A stretch of 64,000 nt of DNA from Christiangramia sediminis (GCF_020552705.1 NZ_JAJBZG010000001.1:496001-560000), one strand, 5' to 3'; shown: positions 52,252-61,555, counted from the stretch's first letter. The notes: generated by a model from the sequence alone, not told the origin. A program made the numbers and translations.

Positions 52252-54120
52252 ATGAGTATTAAGGGAAAGGCCTATGTGTTATTCATAGGTTTCTTTTGTT
52301 TTTATTTTCAATTTTCTTCAGCTCAAAATCAAAAGCTGGCAGATAGTCTTGTGTCAGTTTATCAGTCTGGGGAATATGAAGATGAACTACAGCTCTTAAG
52401 AAGTATTTCAGAATATAGTGGTGATCCAGATCAAGGCTTATATTATTCGAATCTTTTAATTTCAAAAGCATCCCAGGCTAATAATAATCAATTTCTCCAT
52501 AGCGGTTACCTTCAAAAAGGAAATCATCTTCAATCTGTGGGAGATAATCCTAAAGCTTTAGAAGCTTATTTTAAAAGTAAGGATTTTGCAATATTGGCTG
52601 GTGATCAGGTAGGGGAGGGTGCAATTTTAATTTCAATTGCAGATACCTATTCTGAAATGGATAATCACAAGAATGCAAAATCTTACTATCAAAAGGGAAT
52701 TAATATAATTAGGAACACCAATGATTCCATCGTTCTGGCAACAGCTCTTTTAAATGCTGGAGATGAATATTTTAATACCCGGGATTTTGATAGCGCACTT
52801 GTATATTTTGAAGAATCTGGACAAATATTTAATCAGCTAAATTATAAGATTGGGGTAGCCTATAATAATGGAAATTTAGGAATGGTCTATGCCCAGCAGG
52901 GTAAAGATGCATTAGCTGAAGAAAAGATGAATATGGCTATAGAAATACTCGAGGAACTCGAAGATTATTCTCCCATTTCTGTATATCTCACTTATATGGC
53001 TGATATATATCTTCGGAAAAATGATCTCAACGTAGCTTTCCAATATTCGAACAAGAGTCTGGCATTAGTAGAGAAATACGGCTTTAAAGATCAAATTAGT
53101 GAAGCTCATTTGAAGTTAGCAGAATTAAATAAAAAAGTCGGGAATTTTAAGGAGGCATATCTACATTATGAAAATCATATAGCTTATAGAGATAGTTTAA
53201 ATAATATCGAAGCTGTACAGGAAATGGCTAGGATACGTACAGATAATGAGGTAGCTCAAAAGCAGGCCGAAGTAGACCTAATGGCACAAAAAGAAAAAAC
53301 ACAAAATGCAATAATCCTTGCTACTGTAATAGGCTTCGTTCTCATCGGAATTTTAGCGATCGGGCTTTTAAGAAGGAATAAATTTATTTCAAAAACCAAA
53401 TCTATTATTGAAAAAGAACGTAACCGTTCAGATCAATTATTAAAAAATATTCTTCCGGCAGATACCGCCAGAGAATTAAGGGATACGGGTAAGGTAAAAT
53501 CACAGAGATTTGATTCTGTAAGTGTATTATTTGCAGATTTTGTAGGTTTTACGGGCTATGCTGAACGGCTTACTCCAGAAGAAGTGGTAGATAGTGTTGA
53601 TTTCTATTTTTCAAAATTTGATGAGATCGTGGAAACCTATGGTTTGGAAAAGATAAAAACTCTGGGTGATTGTTATATGTGCGCGGGCGGCCTTCCGTTT
53701 CCAGCTAAAGATCATGCTGAGAAAATCGTTTTTGCTGCGTTCGAAATGTTGGAATTCGTAAAAACATTCAAGGCGAAATCTGAAATGGAGAATGATAATA
53801 TAGTTTTTGACATAAAAGTTGGGATCAACTCAGGTCCCGTAGTCGCCGGAGTAGTGGGTACCAAAAAATTTGCCTATGATATTTGGGGCGATACTGTAAA
53901 TATTGCTTCCAGGATGGAGTCAAATTCAGAACCAGGTAAGATTAATATTTCTGAAAGCACCTGCGATTTAATTAGTCAAAATTTTGAATGTGTCTATAGA
54001 GGGGAATTAGAGGTTAAAAATAAGGGAGTTATGAAAATGTACTACGTAACAGAAAATAAAAAATCTGAAAGAATAGTACATAGTGATATTTCTATTAACG
54101 CAAATTCAGATAAATTCTGA
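52252..54120 (+). CDS. TPR-containing class III adenylate cyclase
   Basis: A 622-residue membrane protein. Signal peptide, periplasmic TPR repeats (about 30-320), one transmembrane helix (about 353-373), then a cytoplasmic class III cyclase domain (about 400-600). Metal-binding aspartates are in LFADFVGFTG and LGDCYMCAGG. Substrate-selecting residues appear as Lys in EKIKTLGD and Asp in YDIWGDTVN, pointing to ATP rather than GTP; SRMES supplies the transition-state Arg. It would couple an extracellular protein-binding signal to cAMP. Cotranscribed with the small 51879 protein. Confidence 0.88.
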   Translation: MSIKGKAYVLFIGFFCFYFQFSSAQNQKLADSLVSVYQSGEYEDELQLLRSISEYSGDPDQGLYYSNLLISKASQANNNQFLHSGYLQKGNHLQSVGDNPKALEAYFKSKDFAILAGDQVGEGAILISIADTYSEMDNHKNAKSYYQKGINIIRNTNDSIVLATALLNAGDEYFNTRDFDSALVYFEESGQIFNQLNYKIGVAYNNGNLGMVYAQQGKDALAEEKMNMAIEILEELEDYSPISVYLTYMADIYLRKNDLNVAFQYSNKSLALVEKYGFKDQISEAHLKLAELNKKVGNFKEAYLHYENHIAYRDSLNNIEAVQEMARIRTDNEVAQKQAEVDLMAQKEKTQNAIILATVIGFVLIGILAIGLLRRNKFISKTKSIIEKERNRSDQLLKNILPADTARELRDTGKVKSQRFDSVSVLFADFVGFTGYAERLTPEEVVDSVDFYFSKFDEIVETYGLEKIKTLGDCYMCAGGLPFPAKDHAEKIVFAAFEMLEFVKTFKAKSEMENDNIVFDIKVGINSGPVVAGVVGTKKFAYDIWGDTVNIASRMESNSEPGKINISESTCDLISQNFECVYRGELEVKNKGVMKMYYVTENKKSERIVHSDISINANSDKF

Positions 54121-54123
54121 GTA

Positions 54124-54582
54124 TTATTGATTTTTCAGGATTTTCTCAAAACATATACTATTTTCCATATCCTGATAAGGCGGATATTTAGAGATTTCTT
54201 TATAGTTATTTCTATGATAAAGCCTAATGGCTTCGGTTTGTCTGGTACCGGTTTCAAGAATACATTTGTGATATTTTAACTCGAACGCCCATGCTTCCAG
54301 GTTTTTCAGGATCATACCTGCATAACCATTATTTCTGTTTTCCTCTTTCACATACATTCGTTTGATTTCAACTTTATTTAAATCATAATGCTTAATAGCA
54401 CCGCAGGCTATTGCTTCCTCATTTTCATATAAAAGAATGACGTGATTAATCTTATCCAGTTTGTTGAATTGATCATAAAAATCATGCTCGTCTCCATCAC
54501 TAACCGCAAGATATTTATCCAAATCTCTAACAAGCTTAATAAAATCTGGATTAGCAGAATTAGTTCTCAACAGTCGGATCAT
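54124..54582 (-). CDS. GNAT acetyltransferase
   Basis: A 152-residue single GNAT domain. VKEENRNNGYAGMILKNLEAWA is the acetyl-CoA binding motif A region (R/Q-x-x-G-x-G/A-like, here RNNGYA). GTRQTEAIRLYHRNNYKEI and the final YPPYQDMENSICFEK match family members acting on small amines or polyamine-like substrates. The acceptor is unknown. Convergent with the cyclase gene, three bases apart. Confidence 0.85.
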   Translation of the reverse strand: MIRLLRTNSANPDFIKLVRDLDKYLAVSDGDEHDFYDQFNKLDKINHVILLYENEEAIACGAIKHYDLNKVEIKRMYVKEENRNNGYAGMILKNLEAWAFELKYHKCILETGTRQTEAIRLYHRNNYKEISKYPPYQDMENSICFEKILKNQ

Positions 54583-54718
54583 AAACAGTAATCATTTTGG
54601 TATTAAATTAAAGTTTTTACTTTATTATATAAAGCTTAACAGCAAGCGATTCTAAAATTTATGATTTCATTGGCGCCGAAACTATTTCATGCTTTATAGT
54701 TTTATAAAAACAAAAATC

Positions 54719-55165
54719 ATGAGAAAAGTATCAATGTTACTGGCGGGATGCCTTACGGTTGGTTTATTAAGCTGCCAGGAAAAGAAGAAGGATAAAGAGG
54801 CTGATAAAACTGCTCCTGAAGCGGTTCAGATGGCTTTTCAAAAGAAATATCCCGGAGAAAATGATCCCGACTGGAAACAGGATGAGCATGGCTACTGGGA
54901 ATCACATTTCAAGCAGGATGGTGAGAAATACCGGGCAGATTTTAATGCCGATGGATCCTGGGTAGAGACCGAAAATGATATTAAGGAAGAAGAGTTGCCT
55001 GAAGCCATTAAAAACGTGATAAAAGAAAAGTATTCAGATCACGAAATTACAGAAATTGAATTCGTGGATAATGCTGAAAAAGGCAAATTCTATGATGTAG
55101 AATTCAAACAAAAGGGTAAAAATAAGGATGTGATGTTCAGGGAAGATGGTTCGATCATCAAATAA
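54719..55165 (+). CDS. PepSY-like lipoprotein
   Basis: A 148-residue lipoprotein from ATG 54719; an upstream frame start at 54689 precedes the true signal. Lipobox GLLSC (Cys near residue 18) then charged linker, followed by two PepSY-like repeats (about 30-80 and 85-148; VQMAFQKKYPGENDPDWKQD and AIKNVIKEKYSDHEITEIEF). PepSY-like domains often inhibit proteases or bind regulators in the periplasm. The methionine sulfoxide reductase frame begins about 20 bases downstream. Confidence 0.8.
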   Translation: MRKVSMLLAGCLTVGLLSCQEKKKDKEADKTAPEAVQMAFQKKYPGENDPDWKQDEHGYWESHFKQDGEKYRADFNADGSWVETENDIKEEELPEAIKNVIKEKYSDHEITEIEFVDNAEKGKFYDVEFKQKGKNKDVMFREDGSIIK

Positions 55166-55186
55166 AATTAGCTTATAAAAAATATT

Positions 55187-55660
55187 ATTAAAATAGGTTT
55201 TGGCGGTGGATGTCACTGGTGTACCGAAGCGGTTTTCCAGGTTCTGAAAGGAGTGGAAAAAGTGGAGCAGGGGTATATTTCAACCGGGAATGACCCTGAA
55301 ACATTTTATGAAGGCGTAATTGTACATTATGATTCTAAAAAGATAAACCTCGAAGTCCTTATCCGCATCCATTTGCGAACCCATAAAAGTAATTCAGAGC
55401 ATAGCATGCGCTCGAAATATCTTTCCGCAATTTATTATTTCGATAACAAACTGCATTCTGAAGCCGAAAAAATCCTAACCCATCTTTCAGAACAGAAAAT
55501 TGAATTTATTACCCGTTTAATTCCATTTGGTGAATTCAAGACTTCCCGGGAACAGATCAGGAATTATTACAAAACAGATCCAGAAAGGCCATTTTGCAGG
55601 AGGTATATAGATCCTAAATTGAAGATCATTCAGAATGATTTTGTAAATTACCTTAAATGA
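55187..55660 (+). CDS. msrA: Peptide-methionine (S)-S-oxide reductase MsrA
   Basis: The catalytic signature GGGCHWCTEAVFQ (equivalent to the GCFWC motif, active Cys) starts at 55202, upstream of the first GTG (55253). The frame opens at 55172 after a TAG and contains no ATG, GTG or TTG before the motif; ATT at 55187 followed by KIGFGG fits the family start exactly. The protein is then about 157 residues with THKSNSEHSMRSKYLSAIYY downstream. MsrA repairs oxidised methionine using a Cys thiol. Unusual initiation, probably AUU, is the odd feature; alternatively a start-codon sequence error. Confidence 0.85.
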   Translation: MKIGFGGGCHWCTEAVFQVLKGVEKVEQGYISTGNDPETFYEGVIVHYDSKKINLEVLIRIHLRTHKSNSEHSMRSKYLSAIYYFDNKLHSEAEKILTHLSEQKIEFITRLIPFGEFKTSREQIRNYYKTDPERPFCRRYIDPKLKIIQNDFVNYLK

Positions 55661-55720
55661 AGTGTTTATAATGTTTGTTAGCCCTTCAGCATTTGTTATT
55701 ACTAAATATAAAGATCAGGC

Positions 55721-56932
55721 ATGCTACAGAACGTTTTAATTGACCGTGAAATTTATTCATCCGAAGAACACAAAATGACCCGGAAAATGATCCAGGATTT
55801 CATCAAAGGTGAAATGATAGATCAGGTTGATGAATGGGAAAAGAACGGAATGGTTAGCCGGGAGATATGGGAACGCGCCGGTGAGTTAGGTTTACTATGC
55901 ATTGATATGCCTGAGGAATATGGCGGTGGCGGGATGGATTTCAGCTTTAGCGCCTTATTTATTGAAGAACTTGCAAAAAAAGGAATCACCGGCCCCGGAT
56001 TTTCCTTGCATTCAGATGTGATCGCGCCATATCTTTTAAAATATGGTACTGAAGCTCAAAAGCAAAAATATCTTCCCCAGATGGCTTCGGGGAAAATGAT
56101 TACTTCTTTGGGAATGACCGAACCGGACTGTGGGAGCGACCTGCAGGCGATCAAAACAAAGGCCGAAGATAAAGGAGATCATTACCTGGTAAACGGACAG
56201 AAAACCTTTATTACCAACGGCTATATGAGCGATATGTCGCTGGTAGCTGTTAAGACAAATAACGGAACAGAAAAAGAAGGAGTGTCTTTATTACTGATAG
56301 AAAGTGAATCTGAAGGTTTCGAAAAAGGAGTTCCATTTAAAAAAATTGGAATGAAATCTCAGGATACCTGTGAATTGTTTTTTGACGATGTAATAGTTCC
56401 AAAAGAAAATTTACTGGGCGAAGAAAGCTCAGGTTTTAAAATAATGATGACAGAATTAGCCCGAGAGCGTTTGATAGTAGCCCTGAATGCTATTGGAGGT
56501 GCTGAAGGCGCTTTACAACAAACCATTGAATATACTTCTACAAGAACTGCCTTTAAGCAACCAATTGCCGGATTCCAGAATACCCAGTTCAAGCTTGCTG
56601 AATGTGCTACGCAGTTACAAATACATCAGGCTTTTCTGGATCGCTGCACGCAATTATTATCTAAACATAAATTAACTGCTGAAAGCGCGTCCATGGCGAA
56701 ATATTCAGCGACAGATATGCATAATAAGGTTGTAGATGAATGTCTGCAGTTATTTGGTGGTTATGGATATATGTGGGATTATCCAATTGCACGTATGTAT
56801 GCCGATAATCGTGTGGCAAGAATTTATGCCGGAACCAATGAGATCATGAAAATATTGATAGCACGCGGTTTGTTCAAAGAATTATTTCAGGAAATGAAGA
56901 AAGCAGCTAAAAAGAACAATGTCCGCAGTTAA
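55721..56932 (+). CDS. Acyl-CoA dehydrogenase
   Basis: A 403-residue flavoenzyme catalysing alpha,beta-desaturation of acyl-CoA in fatty-acid or amino-acid breakdown. ITSLGMTEPDCGSDLQAI (FAD-binding), GQKTFITNGYMSD, MAKYSATDMHNKV, LQLFGGYGYMWDYP and AGTNEIMKILIARGL, the last bearing the family's C-terminal catalytic-region Glu, are all intact. Chain-length specificity cannot be read. Single gene; no electron-transfer flavoprotein is nearby. Confidence 0.93.
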   Translation: MLQNVLIDREIYSSEEHKMTRKMIQDFIKGEMIDQVDEWEKNGMVSREIWERAGELGLLCIDMPEEYGGGGMDFSFSALFIEELAKKGITGPGFSLHSDVIAPYLLKYGTEAQKQKYLPQMASGKMITSLGMTEPDCGSDLQAIKTKAEDKGDHYLVNGQKTFITNGYMSDMSLVAVKTNNGTEKEGVSLLLIESESEGFEKGVPFKKIGMKSQDTCELFFDDVIVPKENLLGEESSGFKIMMTELARERLIVALNAIGGAEGALQQTIEYTSTRTAFKQPIAGFQNTQFKLAECATQLQIHQAFLDRCTQLLSKHKLTAESASMAKYSATDMHNKVVDECLQLFGGYGYMWDYPIARMYADNRVARIYAGTNEIMKILIARGLFKELFQEMKKAAKKNNVRS

Positions 56933-57080
56933 TTGCAAATAAAGTTAATACGACGTTATGAGATAATGAAGACCTTATATATCAATTATAACAAACACAT
57001 AATTGCACTATAATTTATATTATGTAAAATAGAACATTTTGTAATAGCTGTTTATTTTACCTCTACTTTCATAAGATGAC

Positions 57081-57836
57081 CTATATGCTTATAGAAAATC
57101 CGTAAAGCAGAATTAATCTAAGGCCTACATATAAAACAAGTATGGCCGTTAAAATACCCAGGAACTTCAGGTAAAATTTTTTACTGGACAGATAAGAACC
57201 AATACTTCCTCCAAGAACAACCGCAATGATAAGCTTTAATACCAGCTCAGAATTCAAATGAAAAGTTCCCGCTATATTTAAACCTATTAGTCCTGCAATG
57301 GAATTTACCAGGATAAATACTGAAGCTAATGAAGCAATTGTTCTAGGATCTTTCCATTTCAATAAGTTTAATACCGGTGATAAAAAGATTCCGCCACCAA
57401 TTCCCGAAATTCCTGAAAGTAAACCTATACTCCCACCAAATAAAAATTTCTTTGAGTTCGATAATTCCCTGGATTCAAGCTTACTTTTTACAAATTTCAG
57501 CATCATAAAAATACCAGCTAATACTAAAGCCCCTCCTAAGATCAGAAAAAATAAATTTTGGGATAATTTCACCATGGCGCCAAAATAAGCCAGGGGTATA
57601 CTAAGAACGAAAAACGGCCAGATGAGTTTCGGTTTTAAAACTCCGTTGCGAATAAACATTAAGGTCCCTATTGTTACTACACAAATATTGAGAATTAAAG
57701 CGGTAGAACGAATTTCGTAGAAATCACTTAGCACCAGGCTTAGAATTGCCAGGTAACTGCTTCCACCCCCGAAACCAACGGAGCTATAAAATAATGCGAT
57801 TAAGAAGAAGATAACTGGGAGGTATTCTAGCGGCAT
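57081..57836 (-). CDS. TSUP (TauE/SafE) family membrane protein
   Basis: A 251-residue protein with about eight helices and the family loops YSSVGFGGGSSYLAIL (first repeat) and GLLSGISGIGGGIFLSPVL (second repeat). TSUP members export sulfite, sulfoacetate or related anions. The gene is the last of the Moco operon, only one base after moeA, so a link to sulfur handling or the molybdoenzyme product (for example sulfite) is possible. No closer identification from sequence. Confidence 0.83.
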   Translation of the reverse strand: MPLEYLPVIFFLIALFYSSVGFGGGSSYLAILSLVLSDFYEIRSTALILNICVVTIGTLMFIRNGVLKPKLIWPFFVLSIPLAYFGAMVKLSQNLFFLILGGALVLAGIFMMLKFVKSKLESRELSNSKKFLFGGSIGLLSGISGIGGGIFLSPVLNLLKWKDPRTIASLASVFILVNSIAGLIGLNIAGTFHLNSELVLKLIIAVVLGGSIGSYLSSKKFYLKFLGILTAILVLYVGLRLILLYGFSISI

Positions 57837-57837
57837 T

Positions 57838-59004
57838 TCATGAAATTATATAGCAATCTATAGGCTCGCCTTTTTTTATTAAAGTCTCAGCATCAATAAA
57901 TGCCAGGGCATTCCCTTGCGCCATAGACTGTATCATGGAAGAACCCTGCCCATTTAAAATCTCGACTTTACTATCTGTAACTTTTGCTTTTAGAAATGAA
58001 GGACGATCAGATCTATTTTCGTAATTCTGCGAAATTGGAAACGAATATTTCTCCAGTCCCAATCTTTTTGATCCGTTGATTTTATCCAAAAAAGGAAGTA
58101 CATATATATAAAAGCAGCTTAATGAGGAAGCCGGGTTGCCAGGTAAGGCAAAAACAAACTTATTCTCCTTTCTTCCGAAATATAGTGGCTTACCAGGTTT
58201 CTGAAAGACTTTATAGAACTGTTCTTTTACGCCATTTTCCTCCAAAGCCTGTTTTACATAATCATAATCTCCAACAGATATTCCGCCGGAAAGAATCAGA
58301 ACATCAGAAGTTTCCAGTAGCTTTTTAATTCCAGATTTAATGGCTTTAAAATCATCTTCTATCTGTAGTTTTTGAGTTACAGGAAATCCATATTTCCCAG
58401 CCGCCGCAGCTAATGCATAACTATTCGACTCGTAGATCTGACCTTCTTTTTTCGGTTTTCCAGGTTCGATCAATTCATTTCCGGTTGTAATTAAATTAAT
58501 TTTAGGCTTTTTATAAACTTCAACTTTGTCTATTCCCAGAGCACCTATCAATCCAATTCCTGCTGCAGTTATTGTATAATTTTTTTTAAAAACTTCCTGC
58601 CCTGTTTTCAATTCACCACCCTGCTTTCTAATACTCTGCCCCGGTTTTGGTTCCTCTTCCAGAATAAGCTTATCTCCCTCCAGTTTAGTTTTTTCCTGCA
58701 TCATTACCGCACTAGTATTTTCAGGAACTCTCGCTCCTGTAAAAATGCGTATTGCTTCTCCATTTTCTAGTTCAATATCACTACTATCCCCTGCCGCAAC
58801 TTCGCCCACAATGATATATTGCTTAGAAATACCGCATAAGGCATAACCATCCATCGCCGAATTATCGAAAGAAGGCATATCGAATGAGGCTGTAATATTT
58901 TCAGCTAATGAAAATCCAAGGCAGTCATTTAAATTTCGTGACTCTGTTTTAAGTTCAACATTTTGATCATTTATGATCTTTAAAGCTTCTTGTATAGTAA
59001 CCAT
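57838..59004 (-). CDS. moeA: Molybdopterin molybdenumtransferase MoeA
   Basis: A 388-residue enzyme that inserts molybdate into adenylated molybdopterin. PSFDNSAMDGYAL is the N-terminal domain mark; KKPKINLITTGNEL, SGGISVGDYDYV and ALPGNPASSLSCFYIYVLPFL are the MogA-like catalytic domain. Ordinary length. Overlaps moaA by one base and lies one base before the TSUP gene in an operon reading leftwards. Confidence 0.93.
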   Translation of the reverse strand: MVTIQEALKIINDQNVELKTESRNLNDCLGFSLAENITASFDMPSFDNSAMDGYALCGISKQYIIVGEVAAGDSSDIELENGEAIRIFTGARVPENTSAVMMQEKTKLEGDKLILEEEPKPGQSIRKQGGELKTGQEVFKKNYTITAAGIGLIGALGIDKVEVYKKPKINLITTGNELIEPGKPKKEGQIYESNSYALAAAAGKYGFPVTQKLQIEDDFKAIKSGIKKLLETSDVLILSGGISVGDYDYVKQALEENGVKEQFYKVFQKPGKPLYFGRKENKFVFALPGNPASSLSCFYIYVLPFLDKINGSKRLGLEKYSFPISQNYENRSDRPSFLKAKVTDSKVEILNGQGSSMIQSMAQGNALAFIDAETLIKKGEPIDCYIIS

Positions 59005-59996
59005 TAACCTCCTATTGAAATCATGGAACGGTTCTTTTCATAATGCTTTGCATCCATTTTCACGTCCATCCCATCACGTGAAAATTTCTTTGTTTTGATC
59101 GCCTTAATGATAATGTCTTCCATCTTTTCACCATTTCTAAATGGCGTTAAAAGATCGGTTTCTGAATTTGCAAAAAGGCAATTTTTCATCTTACCATCGG
59201 CCGTTAACCTAATGCGGTTGCATTCACTGCAAAATGGATTGGTGATCGTGCTCACAATTCCAAAACTTCCTACATGTCCTTCCACCTGGAAGTTATTGGA
59301 TGTACTATGTTCCGGATTTTCCAGTTCATTAATTTTCCCGAATTTATCAGCAACGATTTTCAAAATTTCCTGTTCTGAAACTCCTTTGCTCCAGTCCCAC
59401 TTATTTCCTTTAAAGGGCATAAATTCAATGAACTTGACGGTAAGGTTTTTATGTTTTGTCAGCTGAATGAAGTCATTGATCTCATTATCGTTAACTCCTT
59501 TGATCAGGACAATATTCAGTTTTATGTGCATATCCAATTCCAGGGCCATTTCAAGATTTTTCATAATACGGTCGAAATAATCTCTTTTGGTTATAAAAAC
59601 AGATTTAGCCTTATCCAGCGTATCCAGGCTGAGATTAATCCTTTTAAGCCCGATCTTCTGAAATAATTCCAGGTATTTATCCAGTACAATTCCGTTGGTA
59701 GTAATCTTTAGTGTTACCCCAAGTTTAGCAAGTTCTTCCACGAGGAAACCGAAATTTTTTCTAACCAATGGTTCTCCACCTGTGAGCCTGATCGTATCTA
59801 CACCCAGATCCCGGAAGGTTCTGGCCAGTTCAATAATTTCCTCCAGACTCATGATATTCGATTTCTCCATTAACTGAATTCCATCTTCTGGCATGCAGTA
59901 GAAACATCGAAGATTGCACCTGTCTGTCAGGGAAATCCTGAGATACGTATGTGGTCTTCCAAAATTATCTACTATTTTCTTCTTTTCTTCAATCAT
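59004..59996 (-). CDS. moaA: GTP 3',8-cyclase MoaA
   Basis: A 330-residue radical SAM enzyme, first step of molybdopterin synthesis. CNLRCFYC is the CX3CX2C 4Fe-4S radical SAM motif, and the C-terminal second cluster is CSECNRIRL then KNCLFANSE; the chain ends in the essential GG (SIGG). Complete and normal length. Start overlaps moaCB by eight bases. Confidence 0.95.
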   Translation of the reverse strand: MIEEKKKIVDNFGRPHTYLRISLTDRCNLRCFYCMPEDGIQLMEKSNIMSLEEIIELARTFRDLGVDTIRLTGGEPLVRKNFGFLVEELAKLGVTLKITTNGIVLDKYLELFQKIGLKRINLSLDTLDKAKSVFITKRDYFDRIMKNLEMALELDMHIKLNIVLIKGVNDNEINDFIQLTKHKNLTVKFIEFMPFKGNKWDWSKGVSEQEILKIVADKFGKINELENPEHSTSNNFQVEGHVGSFGIVSTITNPFCSECNRIRLTADGKMKNCLFANSETDLLTPFRNGEKMEDIIIKAIKTKKFSRDGMDVKMDAKHYEKNRSMISIGG

Positions 59997-60885
59997 GTCT
60001 CTTTCCTTCTATCACTTTAAAAACATGCAATATATGTGGGAATATTGCGTCCATACATTCGGCAGCGCCTTTGGTAGATCCAGGTAATGCCAGAATTACT
60101 TTTCCATTTCTTATACCTGCAACAGATCGTGACAACATCGCATAGGGCATTCGCTGCTGCCCATAATCTCTCATTTGTTCCTCTACTCCTTTTAGCTGAA
60201 TATCCAGTAAGGCTTCTATCGTATCTGGAGTTACATCTCGCGGACCAACTCCTGTACCCCCTGTGAAAATGATCATATTAGCCTGACTTTCATTCAGAAT
60301 ATTGGTGATGATATCGGTTTCATCAGGAATGATCCTTTTTTCAACTTTTACGCCTAGTTCATTCAGTTTTTCCATAATAACTTTTCCTGCTTTATCCTCC
60401 CCTACTCCTTTGGAAATAGTATCAGAACAAACCACTACCTGGGCCGTTAATCCCTCTGCGTCTATTTTGAATGAAGATTTTCCGCCACGCTTATTTTCAA
60501 GTCTAATGCTGCCAATCTCCACATTTTTATCAATTGGTTTCAGCATATCATACATAGTTAAAGCTACTATACTGGCACCATGCATGGCTTCCACCTCTAC
60601 CCCGGTCTTATATATCGTTTTGACGGTTACCGAAATCTTTACTTCCAATCCATTTATCTCGTAACTAATACCGGTATATTCAATAGGAAGTGGATGGCAA
60701 TCAGGCAGAAGTTCAGGAGTTTTTTTTACTCCAAGTAAACCGGCCGCTTTAGCCATTTCAAACACATTCCCTTTTGGAACCGTATTTTCCTGGATCCTTT
60801 TGATCGTTTCCTCGCTACTGGTCTTCACTATAGCGATTGCAGTAGCTTCCCGAAGGCTCGTAATTTTATGAGTAATATCTACCAT
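59989..60885 (-). CDS. moaCB: MoaC/MoaB bifunctional fusion
   Basis: A 298-residue fusion. Residues 1-150 are MoaC (cyclic pyranopterin monophosphate synthase: LPDCHPLPIEYTGI, EVEAMHGASIVALTMYDM). Residues 155-298 are MoaB/MogA-like adenylyltransferase (VVCSDTISKGVGEDKAG, FTGGTGVGPRDVTPD, LPGSTKGAAECMDAI). One chain thus supplies two separated steps of Moco synthesis. Fusions of this pair occur in several Bacteroidetes. Its start directly follows moaE. Confidence 0.93.
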   Translation of the reverse strand: MVDITHKITSLREATAIAIVKTSSEETIKRIQENTVPKGNVFEMAKAAGLLGVKKTPELLPDCHPLPIEYTGISYEINGLEVKISVTVKTIYKTGVEVEAMHGASIVALTMYDMLKPIDKNVEIGSIRLENKRGGKSSFKIDAEGLTAQVVVCSDTISKGVGEDKAGKVIMEKLNELGVKVEKRIIPDETDIITNILNESQANMIIFTGGTGVGPRDVTPDTIEALLDIQLKGVEEQMRDYGQQRMPYAMLSRSVAGIRNGKVILALPGSTKGAAECMDAIFPHILHVFKVIEGKRHD

Positions 60886-61329
60886 CTATTTATTCACTTT
60901 CCATTGGTGTGTTTCATCTTCGAAAATCTCTTTTCCGAAAATAGGCACTTTGGCCTTGATCTCTTCCACTAGGTAATTGCAGGCTTCGATTGCAATTTTC
61001 CTGTGGGCCGAAGAAGTAAAAACAAACAGGCATATCTCGCCAATTTTTACCTGCCCCAGGCTATGATAAATGTGACAGCAGGTCATATCGAATTTTGAAA
61101 ATGCCGCTTCCCGAATTTCATGGAATACATTTTCAGCCATTTCCTCGTAGGCTGAATAATCTATGGCACTTACTTTTTTACCATCGATCTCATCTGCCCG
61201 AATTTGACCAAGGAAAATACTATGCGCACCTATATTTGTCTTGGACTGGTGATTCGCTATTGAAGTAGCAATTTTCTCCGGCGGAATAGCACCCTTTACA
61301 AATACTTTTTTCGGTTTCTTCTTATCCAT
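60886..61329 (-). CDS. moaE: Molybdopterin synthase catalytic subunit MoaE
   Basis: A 147-residue large subunit of molybdopterin synthase. IFLGQIRADEIDGKKVSAIDYSAYEEMAENVF, VGQ-like LGQVKIGEICLFV and SAHRKIAIEACNYLVEEIKAKVPIFGKEIF hold the dithiolene-forming pocket; the final Lys-rich part fits family length. It works with MoaD (62569) and is separated from it by the rhodanese/ThiF gene and a palindromic repeat cluster. Confidence 0.93.
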   Translation of the reverse strand: MDKKKPKKVFVKGAIPPEKIATSIANHQSKTNIGAHSIFLGQIRADEIDGKKVSAIDYSAYEEMAENVFHEIREAAFSKFDMTCCHIYHSLGQVKIGEICLFVFTSSAHRKIAIEACNYLVEEIKAKVPIFGKEIFEDETHQWKVNK

Positions 61330-61357
61330 TAATTAAGTTAATTTTCATTCTATCCTT

Positions 61358-61540
61358 CACCCTGAATTTATTTCAGGGTCTATACACTTTTATTCTTGCT
61401 TACTTTTTCTCCTAAGATGCTGAATCAAGTTCAGCATGACGTTATTTTTATTTCGTCACCCTGAGTTTGACTCAGGGTCTCTTATCAACTTTACCTTTTC
61501 ATGCAATTTCCATGAGATGCTGAAACGAGTCAGCATGACG
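61358..61540. repeat. Cluster of four small palindromic repeats
   Basis: 61358-61380 (CACCCTGAA...TTCAGGGTC), 61416-61440 (GATGCTGAA...TTCAGCATGAC), 61455-61481 (GTCACCCTGAG...CTCAGGGTCTC) and 61514-61540 (GAGATGCTGA...TCAGCATGACG). Each is a 20-27 base stem-loop, types alternating CCCTGA and GCTGA, with GTCA/ATC edges in opposite orientation. Copies 1 and 3 point one way and 2 and 4 the other. They fit REP-like intergenic elements spread through flavobacterial genomes, not CRISPR repeats. Confidence 0.7.
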
Positions 61541-61555
61541 ATAAGAAAAAGCTGG

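Noticed and set aside
61358-61540. CRISPR array
   Set aside because: Repeats are of two types in alternating orientation with unequal spacers and no cas genes; REP-like elements fit better.
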